In this document: piece by piece, positions 35,621 to 46,300 of the stretch
Numbering within the stretch: the first letter of the stretch is position 1
Layout of the letters: every line of letters begins with the position of its first letter
Assembly: GCA_035556495.1 (NCBI GenBank)
Contig: DATMEW010000166.1
Location: 1-64,000, forward strand
Reading direction: 5' to 3'
Length of the DNA: 64,000 nt
Source: CANKHJ01 sp035556495
GTDB lineage: Bacteria > Pseudomonadota > Alphaproteobacteria > Rhizobiales > Xanthobacteraceae
The notes under the pieces: generated by a model
Seen by the model: only the letters and a program-made list of their open reading frames with translations
Told to the model about the DNA's origin: nothing
The model's database searches: none
Position numbers and translations under genes: made by a program

Positions 35621-36514
35621 ATGACGCACAAGATGGCCCTACATGCGCTGCTCGGTGATTATCGGAATACTGCGGCTTTGAAGAAAGGCGAGGTGTCATC
35701 GCCGCTTCTTGATGTCAAATTTGCCGACGTGAAGTCTGTCAGCTCGGGTTTCAAGCGTTTGGTGCGGGAAAAGGAGTTCGACTTCGGCGAGCTTGCCATC
35801 GTGACTTATCTCCAGGCAAGAAGCTTTGGAGTGCCGTATAGTTTGCTGCCAATTACCGTGGTGGGGCGCTCACACCATCATGCGATTGCATATAATCCCG
35901 AGAACGGGTTGCTTCGGCCGCATGACCTCAATGGTAAGCGCGTTGGTGTGCGCTCCTATTCTGTTACCACAACCACCTGGGTACGAGCCATTCTGGCGCG
36001 AGATTTCGATGTCGATCTAAACAGCATAGAATGGGTCACATTTGAGGATCCGCATGTAGCGGAATATGCAGACCCACCCAACGCCACGCGCGCTCCTGCT
36101 GGCAAGCACATTGCTGAGATGCTCCTGGATGGCGAGCTCGATGCAGCAGTAGTGGGAGATAAGCTACCGGATCCGCGACTGAAACACCTGATTCCTGAGC
36201 CAGAATCTGCCGCAAGCGCCTGGACTGCCAAGAATGGGGGCATCCCGATCAATCACATGGCGGTAGTATGCCACACGCTGGTGAAGTCACGTCCGGACAT
36301 TGTGAAGGAAATTTACCAACTGATGCTTGCGAGCAAACGTGCGGCAGAGCCGACGGCCACGAATGATGATGATGACCCGCTGCGATTCGGCGTCGAGCAG
36401 AATCGCAGAATGCTGGAGATGATCATCGTCATCTGCCATGAACAGAAACTGATACCGCGACGTTTCACCGTCGATGAGTTGTTTGAAGATACGCGGCAAA
36501 TCCTCGAACTTTGA
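35621..36514 (+). CDS. 4,5-dihydroxyphthalate decarboxylase-like protein
   Basis: A 297-residue protein without signal peptide that has the periplasmic-binding-type fold of the Pht5/OphC 4,5-dihydroxyphthalate decarboxylase family. Family-like pieces are the early LHALLGDYRNTAALKKGEV, FDFGELAIVTYLQARSFG, and LNGKRVGVRSYSVTTTTWVR. True Pht5 converts 4,5-dihydroxyphthalate to protocatechuate, which LigAB would then cleave; that makes the context coherent, but other members are only binding proteins. The ATG at 35621 has AAGG six bases upstream. It is the last intact gene of the cluster. Confidence 0.75.
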   Translation: MTHKMALHALLGDYRNTAALKKGEVSSPLLDVKFADVKSVSSGFKRLVREKEFDFGELAIVTYLQARSFGVPYSLLPITVVGRSHHHAIAYNPENGLLRPHDLNGKRVGVRSYSVTTTTWVRAILARDFDVDLNSIEWVTFEDPHVAEYADPPNATRAPAGKHIAEMLLDGELDAAVVGDKLPDPRLKHLIPEPESAASAWTAKNGGIPINHMAVVCHTLVKSRPDIVKEIYQLMLASKRAAEPTATNDDDDPLRFGVEQNRRMLEMIIVICHEQKLIPRRFTVDELFEDTRQILEL

Positions 36515-36658
36515 TCTGATGGCAGCTTTCTGGAGTTGCTGGCCCTGGCGCCGGTGCGCGATGCACCGCCCCCCATGGCCAACAGCGCCAGCAAGTTGCG
36601 CGCGATATCAAACCGCTCGGCTTTCGGTCGCTCACCTCCATAAACAAGGAGGCCGCAC

Positions 36659-37167
36659 CTAGTATCCCATCGCTGCTCTATCGCCTCGCGGATCGGCCCC
36701 ACCTTCGAACATGCCGGTTGCCGGATCGACGCGAATGGCGTGAGCATGGCCTAATGTGCCGCTCCATTGTTCGACCATCTTGACGGGCTGACCGCGAAGA
36801 CGCAATTCACGCACTGTCTCATCAAAGATGCGGGATTCGAGCACCAGATCGCTGGATGCAGTGCCCCAGGTCCTCCCATCAGCCAGCGAGGCGCTTCGAT
36901 TGCCTGCTGCCCGCTCGCGTCAAGCGCCTGAACGCCTTCGGTTTCCGGATCTGTGGTCAGCCAGAAGCCATCGCCCTCCAGCCCGGCCATATGCGGATAG
37001 GCCACGCAAAGTATGGCATTCGCCGCAATCGCCGCGTCGACCGCCTTGCCGCCGCGCCTCAGCGCATCCAGCCCCGAGGCTGACGCAAGATGATGGGGCG
37101 CAGATACCATGCCGCGCGATGCACGCGTGGGCGGACGGCCAGTGCGGGGACCATTGGCATGGCTCAT
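36659..37167 (-). pseudogene. Gamma-glutamyltransferase, internally deleted
   Basis: The first ~110 residues match the GGT N-terminus (VSAPHHLASASGLDALRRGG, AVDAAIAANAILCVAYPHMA). After a frame change the sequence jumps to the extreme GGT C-terminus (EQWSGTLGHAHAIRVDPATG, EGGADPRGDRAAMG). Roughly 350 central codons, including the autoprocessing threonine region, are missing. The start overlaps the stop of the small membrane protein gene (ATGA). It cannot be functional. The reading is direct from the order of conserved pieces. Confidence 0.85.
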
Positions 37168-37391
37168 GATTGGCTCCTTGGTGATTGAGGGTTATTCAGC
37201 TTTGCTTTTGGGAGAAAGAACAAGCGCTGTGCCGGAGGGATCATTGCCCCGGCGAAAAGGGCCACGAGGCCGAGGCCCCAGAGGAATGTGGGGCCCCCGG
37301 TCGCGCCGATGCTGATGAGAGGAAAAGAGATGGGCAAAATCAGGAAAGGAATGCTCAGGTAAACGACGCGGTTCTCGAACAACCTCTGCAT
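37164..37391 (-). CDS. Small membrane protein of unknown function
   Basis: A 75-residue protein with two hydrophobic helices (YLSIPFLILPISFPLISIGA and FLWGLGLVALFAGAMI) and a basic C-terminal tail. GGGAG lies six bases before the ATG. It overlaps the GGT pseudogene by four bases and follows the lactate permease pseudogene by 11 bases, so it was probably once part of a transport/GGT operon. It appears intact although both neighbours are broken. No family recognised. Confidence 0.6.
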   Translation of the reverse strand: MQRLFENRVVYLSIPFLILPISFPLISIGATGGPTFLWGLGLVALFAGAMIPPAQRLFFLPKAKLNNPQSPRSQS

Positions 37392-37401
37392 GACGCACTC
37401 C

Positions 37402-38384
37402 CTATCCGCTGACCATCACAAGGATGACCATCGCCACGCCAGTCAGAAGGAATGCGACGACGGTCCGGGCAGCGTCTTGCGCATGATCTCACCTTCCTTG
37501 CCGCTGATTCCGGCCGTGCCGGCCCCCATGACAATATTGGCCGGCGCAATCGCATTGCCGATGGCCACCGGCGCTCTGTGCGGCAAGTATCGTCGCTTCA
37601 GGAAGCTCCTTTAAACGAGCGATCGTTATCTGAAGATCGGAAAACAGCACATTGGAGGAGGTGCTGCTCGACGTCGTGAACGCACCGACAACACCGATAC
37701 CGTTGGAGAGGAAGGCAAAAGCATAGGCAGGCGCTATTGCCGAGATCCCAAGTGCCAGCACCTCGTTCTGGCCGGAATGATTCATGACCGAGGCCATCAT
37801 GAGAAAGGCGATGATCGGCACGGATGCCAGGATGGCGGTATCGATAAGCCCCTTCTACATGCTCTCGGCTGGCTTCTGAGCGGTCTGCGCCCATCTCGAA
37901 AAATAGCCGCGAGACTGGAAAATCACCCAGGTCAGGAACGCAGTCACCAGCAGGCCCGCACCGGGATGCGAGAAAGGCCGAAGCGCTGAATATGTTTCGC
38001 TGCCGGGAACGGTCAGTCCATAGCCGGTCGATACCGTGGGGAAGGGAAAGCCGAAAGTGAAGGCCATAAGGACGTTCCGCAACGGCTCGATCACGGAGGT
38101 GCCAACGGCGATGACGCTGAGCATGATATAGGGCAGGAACGCCATGGCCGTGCCATGGAAGGTGTTTTCTCTTCAACTTCCGCAGGGCTGGTCAGCATCG
38201 ACGGCCTGTCGATGATCGACGTTGCCGGAAGTGCATAACGCTTCCAACGCGCGAGTGGGAACAGCGCCAGCAATGCCGCCGTGGCGGGCAGGAACGCGGC
38301 CAGCGCCGGATCAATCGCCACCGCGACGATCTGGCCAAGCCCCTGTATGGCAGAAATAACCAGAACCAGCGGCCAGCCGTGGCG
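37402..38384 (-). pseudogene. L-lactate permease (LctP/GlcA) remnant
   Basis: Pieces of an LctP permease are spread over several frames: WPLVLVISAIQGLGQIVAVA and LFPLARWKRYALPA near the 5' side, YIMLSVIAVGTSVIEPLRNV in the middle, and LMMASVMNHSGQNEVLALG then AFTTSSSTSSNVLFSDLQ later. A TAG at 37855-37857 interrupts the middle frame, there are frameshifts near 38150 and 37600, and the first ~200 codons are absent. The 5' end is joined to a MarR fragment in opposite orientation. It ends at a TAG at 37402. Confidence 0.85.
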
Positions 38385-38581
38385 AACCGCCGACGCGCAC
38401 AGCTGGTTGTGCTCAGCGAGAAGGGGCAGCGGGCCTATAGTGCCGCACTGGCAGCCTACTACCTCAAGGCGGATAGGCTCGCGAAGATATTCCAACGTCG
38501 GACATTCAGACTGCGCACCGCGTCATGGCTGCGTTGCGCAAGAAATTCGAAGGAGCGAATCATGCTAAAGAGCAGACTTGA
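38385..38581 (+). pseudogene. MarR regulator C-terminal fragment
   Basis: RRAQLVVLSEKGQRAYSAAL is the typical MarR wing and following helix. After a frameshift near 38498 the line continues QTAHRVMAALRKKFEGANH to a TGA at 38579-38581. The DNA-recognition helix and everything before it are missing. It overlaps the start of the cytochrome b561 gene, which it may once have regulated. Confidence 0.65.
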
Positions 38582-39092
38582 CCGCTACGGCGCGGTAGCG
38601 GTCTCGATCCACTGGATCAGCGCAACTCTGATTCTGGCTCTGCTCGGCTCGGGCTTCCAGGCCGCCAATGCACCGGACTCCATTGCCAAGGGAGCATTCC
38701 TGCGCGCTCACATTCCGATGGCGATTGCGATCCTGCTGCTGACGCTATTTCGGATCGTGTGGTGGTGGCTCTTCGACCGGAAGCCTCTGCCCGTGCAAGG
38801 CTCACCTGCGTGGCAGGAGTGGCTGGCTCGTGCGGTGCATGTCGCCTTCTACATCGTCATTCTCGGAATGGTCGCCAGCGGCGTCGGCATGATGGTCCTC
38901 AGCGGCGCCGCTCCTGACATCTTCAGCGGCTCCGGCACGTTGCCGGACTTCAACGCCTATCTGCCCCGGGTGCCACACGGCATCGGAGCGAACCTGCTTC
39001 TCGCTTTGCTGGTGGCGCATATCGGGGCGGCCCTCTACCACCATTTCATCCGACGCGACGGTTTGCTGTGGCGAATGTGGTTTGGTCGTTGA
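38562..39092 (+). CDS. Cytochrome b561 family protein
   Basis: A 176-residue di-heme membrane protein with four hydrophobic helices. Likely heme ligands are histidines in VSIHWISATLILALLGSG, LRAHIPMAIAILLLTLF, AVHVAFYIVILGMVASG and LVAHIGAALYHHFI, matching the bacterial CybB-type group that takes electrons from the quinol pool. GAAGGAG lies upstream of the ATG at 38562; the frame from 38379 is the MarR fragment and not part of the protein. It stands alone and ends 52 bases before the convergent autotransporter gene. Confidence 0.92.
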   Translation: MLKSRLDRYGAVAVSIHWISATLILALLGSGFQAANAPDSIAKGAFLRAHIPMAIAILLLTLFRIVWWWLFDRKPLPVQGSPAWQEWLARAVHVAFYIVILGMVASGVGMMVLSGAAPDIFSGSGTLPDFNAYLPRVPHGIGANLLLALLVAHIGAALYHHFIRRDGLLWRMWFGR

Positions 39093-39143
39093 ACGAGTCG
39101 TTTCAGAAGTATCCGGGATTCGATTTGACGCCCCCTCTCCCTC

Positions 39144-42005
39144 TCACCACCTGTATCTGAGGCTTCCCTTTCCGGCGTAGCTCTGTCCGGAGTTTGCGAA
39201 CTCGCTCTCGAAGGTGCCGGCGACGGAGACGCCGTGGCCAAAGGCCAGTTCCGCGCCTGCCGAGACCAGCAGCGCATCGGCGGAGGCCCGCGCTCCGTTC
39301 ACCGTGAAGGCCGCCCCCGGCAGGCTCTGGAACGACGCTTGCGCCAGCCGCGCCGGCTCGTAGTCATGGGCCCAGGCGGCGCGGCCCCGCAGCGTCAGCG
39401 CCGCATCATTTGCCAGCGGCATGAAGTGGTCGAATCGCGCGCCAAGCTCCGTCCGCGTCTGGGTCTCGGTCCGTGACGCATAGGCCAGCGCGAAAGTGCC
39501 GACTCCGGTCGTCGCCTGCTCGCCATGGGCGGGCAGGCCCAGCCCCGTCACCTGCACCGCACCATAGGGCGTCACGCCGCTGAAGACTCCGCCGAAGCGC
39601 CAGCCGGCTTCCGCCCGGCCCGCGAAGGTATGCGCCTTGAACTTCGCCTCCAGCGTGTCGGCGCCCGCCAGCGTCACCGCCCGCTTCAGATGCATGTCCT
39701 GCCAGCCATAGGCCAGCGCGCCCATCACATAGCCCGCCCCGAAATGCTGGCGGCCGTACAAGCTCGCCTGGAACAGGTCCGACGTGCCCCCGCCCAGCCC
39801 GCCGGCGAGGCCGAAGGATGTGCCGCCGCCGGCCAGCGCGAAGCCCAGCACCGTGTCGCTCATCAAGCGCCGGTCCGCGCCCAGCGCGAAGCCATAGGTC
39901 CGGCTGGTGGTCTGCGCCGTGCCCAGCGCGCTATCGCCCCGCACATTGGCGAGGCCACCATAGCCACCGCCCCAGACGCTCCAGCGCGGCCGCGTGAAGC
40001 TTACCTGCGCGCGCGGCGTCACCGCCGCATAGGCCTCCAGCGCCGCACTCGAACGGCCAGCCTCCGCCGCATAGCCCAGCGCGCCGGAGCCTTCGGCCCC
40101 GCCACTGAAGCCGCCGCGGCCGGCCGCATGGGGATCGAACACCATGTTGAGGAACTGGGTCATCGCCAGGAAGGTGGCATGGGGCAGAGACGCCCCCGCT
40201 TCGCCCGAAGCCTGGCTCAGCGCGCCATTCAGCCGCTCGCCGCTCAGCCCGAACAGCCCGGCAAAAGCCGGCGGCAGCGTGCCGCCGCCGTTGAACCAGT
40301 CGTTCAGCGCCCCGGCCACATTCTGCCGGTTCTGCCCAAGGTCCCCAGCGCCACGGCCGAGCTGCGCCGTCAGCCGCAGGAGAACATCGTTGCCCGCATA
40401 GCCCAACGCAGCGGCAAAGCCCGGCATGGCAGACGTGTCGACGCCGTCGAAGGTCCCATCAAGATTTCCAGCGGACAGAATGGTGTAGTTCCGTGCAACA
40501 GAGCTGCCGAGCAGCTCCGGCCGCACCGCGCCGGCGAGCGCCGCGCTGCCGGAGACCATCGCACGGCTGGCCTCGACGGCCGACAGAGCGACGATATAAA
40601 CCGCGCCGGTGCTGAAGGTGAGATCGCCATTGACGAACAGCCGTCCTGAATGGTTGCCGGGCGCAACGCCGCCGCCGGCCTCCACCTTCACCGATCCGAC
40701 GACGCCCCGTCCCGCCAGCACGGCGCCGGCATGCACCTCGACCGGCCCCGCCACCGTCCCGTCCACGGCAAGCGTTCCACCCGCTACGGTGGTCCCGCCC
40801 GCATAGGTGTTGGCGCCCTCAAGCGTCAGGGTGCCCGCCCCTTGCTTGACCAGGCCGCCCGGCCCCGAAATGTCGTTGGAAAACGTGCTGCTATAGCCCT
40901 TCGTGTCGAGCGTGACCGACTGCGTGAACATGCCATATCCGCGGACCGCCTTGCCCGCGTTCACCAATCCCCAACCGTAGATATCGTCCACGCCGGGATC
41001 CCCGAGATCGGTTGCCGTGGTGAAAAGCGTCTGTTGCAGGTCATAGGCGGTGAACCATGGAAATGCCTGCTTCACGAGCGCGGCCACACCGCTGACGACA
41101 GGCGCGGCCTGCGATGTGCCGTCCATGACCTTGTAGCTGTTGTCCGTCCCGCTGCCGCGGCCGAGCGGATAGGCCGAATAGATCTGCTCGCCCGGCGCGG
41201 CAATGCACCACTCCCGGGCAACGCCGCATCTGTTGCTGAACGAGGCGATGGTGTTGGTAGAATCAACCGCGACGACGGAAATCCAGTTATCCTGAAGCTC
41301 CGGATACAGATATGGCAGGCCCGGCAAAGGATCGGGGCTGGGATGGCTCGCGTTGCCGGCGGCAACGACCATCAGAACGCCGGCCGCTGCGGTCTCGCGG
41401 GCACGGTCGGGAATCTTCGCATAGTCCCGCGCAATGTCCTCGATCGTGTATTCAGTCACGTTGCAGGGCGACAGGCCCGGACCATTGCAGCCGGCAATCC
41501 CATAGCTTGCGTTAATGATGCTCACGCCCTGCTGAATGAAATATGGCCAGACACGGGTCAAATACTCGTCGAGACCATAAACGCCGCCATCGCCCAGACG
41601 AGCGGGCCGCACGGTGGCGTCGAACGCGACGCCGTGCATCTCGATTCCGTCACGAGCACCGGCCGCGATACCCGCCACATGGGTGCCGTGGCCGTCGCGA
41701 TCATGCAGTTCGCCCGGCAGGATCGGCACCCGGGCCGTGAAGTCATATCCGGGCTCAACGCGCCCCCAAAATTCCGGATGTCGCGCGTCCAGGCCGGAAT
41801 CGGCGATGCCGATCACCACGCCCAGACCGGTGAAGCCTAGCTGATACGCAGCCGCGGCATTGATTTGAGCCAGGGCGCCGGAGCGGAAATACTCCGGCGT
41901 TTCCCATGAAGACAGGACCTGTGCGACCGCACTCCCGGGCTGCGCCGCCGCCAGCACCGCGCCGCAGGACAACAGAACATGCAAAAGACTGATCGACCGG
42001 TTCAT
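39144..42005 (-). CDS. Subtilisin-type serine protease autotransporter
   Basis: A 953-residue type V secreted protease. After a signal peptide (SISLLHVLLSCGAVLAAAQP) comes an S8 peptidase domain with the triad D69 (IADSGLD), H106 (DGHGTHVAG) and S298 (DGTSQAAPVVSG). Next is a passenger-associated beta-strand repeat (GAGTLTLEGANTYAGGTTVA) and a ~280-residue C-terminal beta-barrel ending in the aromatic YRW typical of outer-membrane proteins. The ATG at 42005 is used rather than the open frame to 42071 because it starts the signal peptide. It should be displayed on or released from the cell surface. Confidence 0.94.
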   Translation of the reverse strand: MNRSISLLHVLLSCGAVLAAAQPGSAVAQVLSSWETPEYFRSGALAQINAAAAYQLGFTGLGVVIGIADSGLDARHPEFWGRVEPGYDFTARVPILPGELHDRDGHGTHVAGIAAGARDGIEMHGVAFDATVRPARLGDGGVYGLDEYLTRVWPYFIQQGVSIINASYGIAGCNGPGLSPCNVTEYTIEDIARDYAKIPDRARETAAAGVLMVVAAGNASHPSPDPLPGLPYLYPELQDNWISVVAVDSTNTIASFSNRCGVAREWCIAAPGEQIYSAYPLGRGSGTDNSYKVMDGTSQAAPVVSGVAALVKQAFPWFTAYDLQQTLFTTATDLGDPGVDDIYGWGLVNAGKAVRGYGMFTQSVTLDTKGYSSTFSNDISGPGGLVKQGAGTLTLEGANTYAGGTTVAGGTLAVDGTVAGPVEVHAGAVLAGRGVVGSVKVEAGGGVAPGNHSGRLFVNGDLTFSTGAVYIVALSAVEASRAMVSGSAALAGAVRPELLGSSVARNYTILSAGNLDGTFDGVDTSAMPGFAAALGYAGNDVLLRLTAQLGRGAGDLGQNRQNVAGALNDWFNGGGTLPPAFAGLFGLSGERLNGALSQASGEAGASLPHATFLAMTQFLNMVFDPHAAGRGGFSGGAEGSGALGYAAEAGRSSAALEAYAAVTPRAQVSFTRPRWSVWGGGYGGLANVRGDSALGTAQTTSRTYGFALGADRRLMSDTVLGFALAGGGTSFGLAGGLGGGTSDLFQASLYGRQHFGAGYVMGALAYGWQDMHLKRAVTLAGADTLEAKFKAHTFAGRAEAGWRFGGVFSGVTPYGAVQVTGLGLPAHGEQATTGVGTFALAYASRTETQTRTELGARFDHFMPLANDAALTLRGRAAWAHDYEPARLAQASFQSLPGAAFTVNGARASADALLVSAGAELAFGHGVSVAGTFESEFANSGQSYAGKGSLRYRW

Positions 42006-42173
42006 CGCTTCACTCAATAGCCGTCTCTGATTTCGAAGAGAGCCCGAATCCGGCTTCTTCAGAAATAACACTGGATTATCTGAAGGTCGTAAAATCTACG
42101 CGTGGTTATCCCACGCAGATTCGATATCACCAGCGCGCCGACGCAGCCGGCACAGCGCCGGTCACACGCCCTC

Positions 42174-43088
42174 TCAGGGTATTAATAGGATTTTGCCGTC
42201 CGGGCGGCCGCTTTCGAGCAGCCTGCTTGCCTGCGAAGCCTGGGCCAGGTCGAAGGTCCGCGCGATCGGCAGCATGAGATTTCCAGCCGCGGCCGCTTCG
42301 GCGATCCTGCCCAGCATGGCGCTGTCGTCACGATTGACGACATGGCGGATCGACACGCGGCTGTCAGCCTCGACCTCGCCGGGAAATGGAACGACCGCGG
42401 CGACCGTTGCCACGGTGCCGCCATCGCGCACCATGCGGGTTGCCATGGCTGCGACATCCCCGCCGGCGGTATCGACGGCACCTGCGAAAGAAGCGACAGT
42501 TTCATCTCCGGGCGTGAAGACCTCTCCCGTCAGCGCCCTGCCTTCCTCCAGCCGCGCCGCACGCACCATTGCAACCGGCCTGGCCCCCAATTCCTTGAGA
42601 TATTGAACCGCGACCCGCCCCACGGCCCCGAGCGCGCCGGTGACCAGTACGCGGTCCCCCGCTGCGACATTCAGGGCATCGACGGCCTGCCGCCCCGTCA
42701 GGCCGGCCATCGGAAGGGTTGCCGCGGCTTCGAAAGAGAGGCCGTCCGGCATCTTCGCCAGTTGCGCAGGCAGCGCCAGCGCCTGTTCCGCCATCGTGCC
42801 TCGACCGTTGATGGGGAATTTGCCGAGCACACGGTCGCCGGCCTGAAACGCCGTCACATTGGCACCGACCGAGAGCACGGTGCCCGCGGCATCAACACCC
42901 AGGATAGCCGGAAACCGCAAAGCGAAGCGTTCTTTCATCCAGCCCTGACGGACGAGCATGTCCACGGGGTTGAGACTGATGGCGGCGATGCGGATCAGCA
43001 CGTCGTCCGCACCAGGCCGCGGATCTGGCGCGTCCTCATATCGAAGCTGGTCGGCGTCACCATGTGCCTGCAAACGAACGGCCTTCAT
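42174..43088 (-). CDS. NADP-dependent quinone oxidoreductase (zinc-free MDR family)
   Basis: A 304-residue medium-chain reductase. The N-terminal GroES-like domain starts MKAVRLQAHGDADQL and includes PAILGVDAAGTVLSVGANVT. The cofactor fold reads DRVLVTGALGAVGRVAVQYL. The catalytic-zinc Cys/His ligands of alcohol dehydrogenases are absent, placing it with quinone oxidoreductases/zeta-crystallin. It lies between the two protease autotransporters and is divergent from the second. A role in detoxifying quinones or enals is likely. Confidence 0.92.
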   Translation of the reverse strand: MKAVRLQAHGDADQLRYEDAPDPRPGADDVLIRIAAISLNPVDMLVRQGWMKERFALRFPAILGVDAAGTVLSVGANVTAFQAGDRVLGKFPINGRGTMAEQALALPAQLAKMPDGLSFEAAATLPMAGLTGRQAVDALNVAAGDRVLVTGALGAVGRVAVQYLKELGARPVAMVRAARLEEGRALTGEVFTPGDETVASFAGAVDTAGGDVAAMATRMVRDGGTVATVAAVVPFPGEVEADSRVSIRHVVNRDDSAMLGRIAEAAAAGNLMLPIARTFDLAQASQASRLLESGRPDGKILLIP

Positions 43089-43312
43089 CAGCTCCTCCTT
43101 GTGCGTTCCCTGCTATAGCGCGAACGCTTTGCCCGAGCCACCGTAAGGCGGCGGGGCGAGATTGCGAGCCGGCTTGAGCACGCCTCCCCGCCTCGCCTAC
43201 CAATTCTTAACCAGCCGTAGCAAACCGCGACCGGAGACGTCCGATAAGTCATACGGAAATCGTCACGCCCGTGGCATCATCCATTCGAACGATTCCCTGA
43301 GGGCAGCTAAAA

Positions 43313-46300
43313 ATGGCCGCGGCCACAACAGAAGAAAACCCGATGCGCTTCAATCCCGTTTTCAAATCCCGCCACCTGCGCGGCGGGGCCTATCTGCTGC
43401 TCGCCGGCACCACGCTCGGCGCGGGCCTGATCCTGTCCGCAATTCCCGCGGGCGCCATGGAGATCGCTCCCGTATCCAACCCCGTCGCGTCGTCCTTTGC
43501 GCCGCCGTCCATGCCTCCGGGAGCGGATCAAACCTGGCATCTCGACATGATCGGAGCCGGCGTCGCCTATACGCGCGGCTTCACCGGCGCGGGTGTTACC
43601 GTTGCGGTCGGCGATACCGGCTTCCAGACGGACCATCCGGCGCTCGCCGGCACGTTCGACCTGTCGCGAACCTACTCGAACCTCTATGTTCAGGGAGAAA
43701 TCTACGATCCCGCCTATGTCGGGTTTCAGGATCCCGAAGACGGCCATGGCACCCACGTCTCCGGCATCATCGCCGGAAATAAAGATCCATCCATATGGGA
43801 AGGAAACGGCGTAGCGCACGATGCGCGGGTCGTACCGATCCGGATGCTGTTCAGTGACCATACGGCCAAGAACGGGCTCGGGACCTATGTGGTCGCGTAT
43901 CCTTCCATGGACGGGATCGACTATTTCACGTCTCTCGCGGACGTGAAGATCATGAACGCCAGCTTCGGCCCGTCCCCCGATCCTACTGCGCCGCCACAGG
44001 CTGTCTGGTACGTTCATCCGTCCAGCCCCTACGAAGCGTCGGCCGTCTATCGCGCGCTGTCGGAAGACAAGATCATCGTCGCTGCCAACGGCAACGACCG
44101 CGAAAAGCATTCCGTAGCCGGCCTCAATCCCAGCGGGATCAGCTTGCTGCCCTATATCCGGCCGGAGCATGCCAATACGGGCGTCTATGACGACGGCGGC
44201 TACAATTTCAATTTCTCCGGGCTGCTCGAACTGCCCGGACAGGTCGTCGCCGTGATGTCGGTGGGGCGTGACAAGACCCCGGCCTATTATTCGAATCTCT
44301 GCGGCGTCGCCGCAAGCTGGTGCCTGGCGGCACCGGGCGGGGATCAAAAGCCGGGTATGAATAATGGCGTTTTCTCTCCGGTACCGACCGATTCCTATGA
44401 TTTCTATCAAGGCACATCCATGGCCGCGCCGGTGGTCACCGGCGCCCTCGCCGTCCTGCAAAGCGCCTATCCGGATTACAGCGCGCGCGAACTAACCCGG
44501 CTGATGTTCTCCACCACCGAGGACCTGGGGCTGGCCGGCCTCGATGCGGTCTATGGTCACGGCCTCGTGCGGCTCGACCGCGCGACAGATGGTCCTACTG
44601 CGCTCCTGGCAGACCATATCGAGACGGTCGCCGCCGATACGACCGCCTACTGGAGCCAGCCGCTGGCCACCAGCAGCGGCTTTACCAAGGACGGCGACGG
44701 CATTCTGACCATTTCCGGCCGCACCAACGCTGCCGGAAACGTCTTCGCCACGCAGGGCATCCTCTCAGTGGATGGCACGCTAAGCGTCGGCGCGGGCAGC
44801 ACACTCGACATCGGCCCGGGCGCGCAGCTTTCCGGCTTCGGCAACATCAATGCCGATACCTTCATCGCGGGCGTTCTCTCGCCGGGCAAGACCGCCAATA
44901 TTTCGGATCTCGTCGCCAACGGCACCCTCGCTCCCGGGGCCACGCTCGTCGGCAATTCGGCAGGCGTGCTGTCCTTCAACGGCAACGTCACGCTGGCTGG
45001 CAGCGCCAACACGCGCATCGAGATGGATGGCACGCTGCTCATCCCCGGCGGTCCCGGCACCTACAGCCGCATCTTCGTAACCGGCGCCGGTAACACCTTT
45101 GTCGCCGGCGGCGCATTGACGCCGGTCTTGCGCGACAGCATCGGCACTCTGAGCGGCTATACGCCCGGGATCGGTTCGCGGCTCCAGATCATCGAAGCCG
45201 CCGACGGCGCCCGCACCGCAGGCAGTTTCTCATCGCTGACCCAGCCGACCGATGGCCTGCCGGCCAACGGCCGCTTCGACGTGATCTATAATCCCTATGC
45301 GATCACCCTCGCCGTCACGCCCGTCTCGTTCGCGGGCCTCGGCAGCGATGCGCCCCTCAGTCCGCTCCAGCAGCGGATCGCCGGCATTCTCGATGGTCAC
45401 CGTCCGGCGGCCGGCGTGAACCCCGGCGCGAGCAAGGCCCTGTATGACGCGCTCTACATGCTCGATACGACGGAAGGCTATACAACCGCTCTGGATGACC
45501 TCGGCAGCCCCGCCCAGCCAGCCAACAACGCGGCAGCCTTCAGCGCGTTCGGCGGCTTCCTGGGCGCCATCGGCGACCGCCAGAACATGCTGTCGCTCGG
45601 CGGTGGCGGCAGCCAGGCCGGCTCCGGCGATGCCCTTGCCTATGCCATGACCGGCAGCGCGCCGGGCGTCATCGCACGGGAGGCGGAGGCTGCTTTTGCC
45701 AGCCTGCGGCCTGCCGCAGCGGATGCCGGCTGGGGCGTCTGGGGGCAGGCTTTCGGACGCTGGGGAACGGTCAAGGATTCCGGCGCTCTGGCCGGCTCCA
45801 CCAGCCGCAGCGCCGGCTTCGCGCTCGGTGCGGACCGCCGCATCGCCCCGGACGTCTCCGGCGGCATCGCCTTTGGCTTTGCCCGCACCAGCAGCGGTAG
45901 CGGCCCGGCGCATGCAACCTTCGACAGCTATACCGGCGCACTCTATGGAAGCTGGACACCGGGGCGGGCCGTGTTCGACCTGCGGGCCGCCATCGGCAGC
46001 AGCGATATGCGCACGACACGCAGCATTGCCCTCGTGCCGGGCACCATCGCCGGGAGCGCCAGAGGCATCGGCGGCGGAGTCAGCGCGGAAGCCGGCTATC
46101 TGATCCCGTTCATGCTCGGAACCGCAAAGCCCTTCGTCGGGCTTTCCTGGCAAGGTCTGCGGCGCGACGGCTATGCCGAAACCCAGCAGCCCTTCGGCCT
46201 CACCTATCCGGCCCAGTCATTCGACAAGCTGACGACGACCGTCGGCATTGCCGTGAGCACCGAGCAGCGCTTCGCAAACGGCGCGACGATCATGCCGGAA

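Noticed and set aside
39525..40649. A 374-codon plus-strand frame inside the autotransporter region
   Set aside because: Shadow of the barrel and linker coding sequence; Q/R/H-rich and without domain.
43307..44461. A 384-codon minus-strand frame opposite the second autotransporter
   Set aside because: Antisense to the S8 protease domain with an intact catalytic triad.
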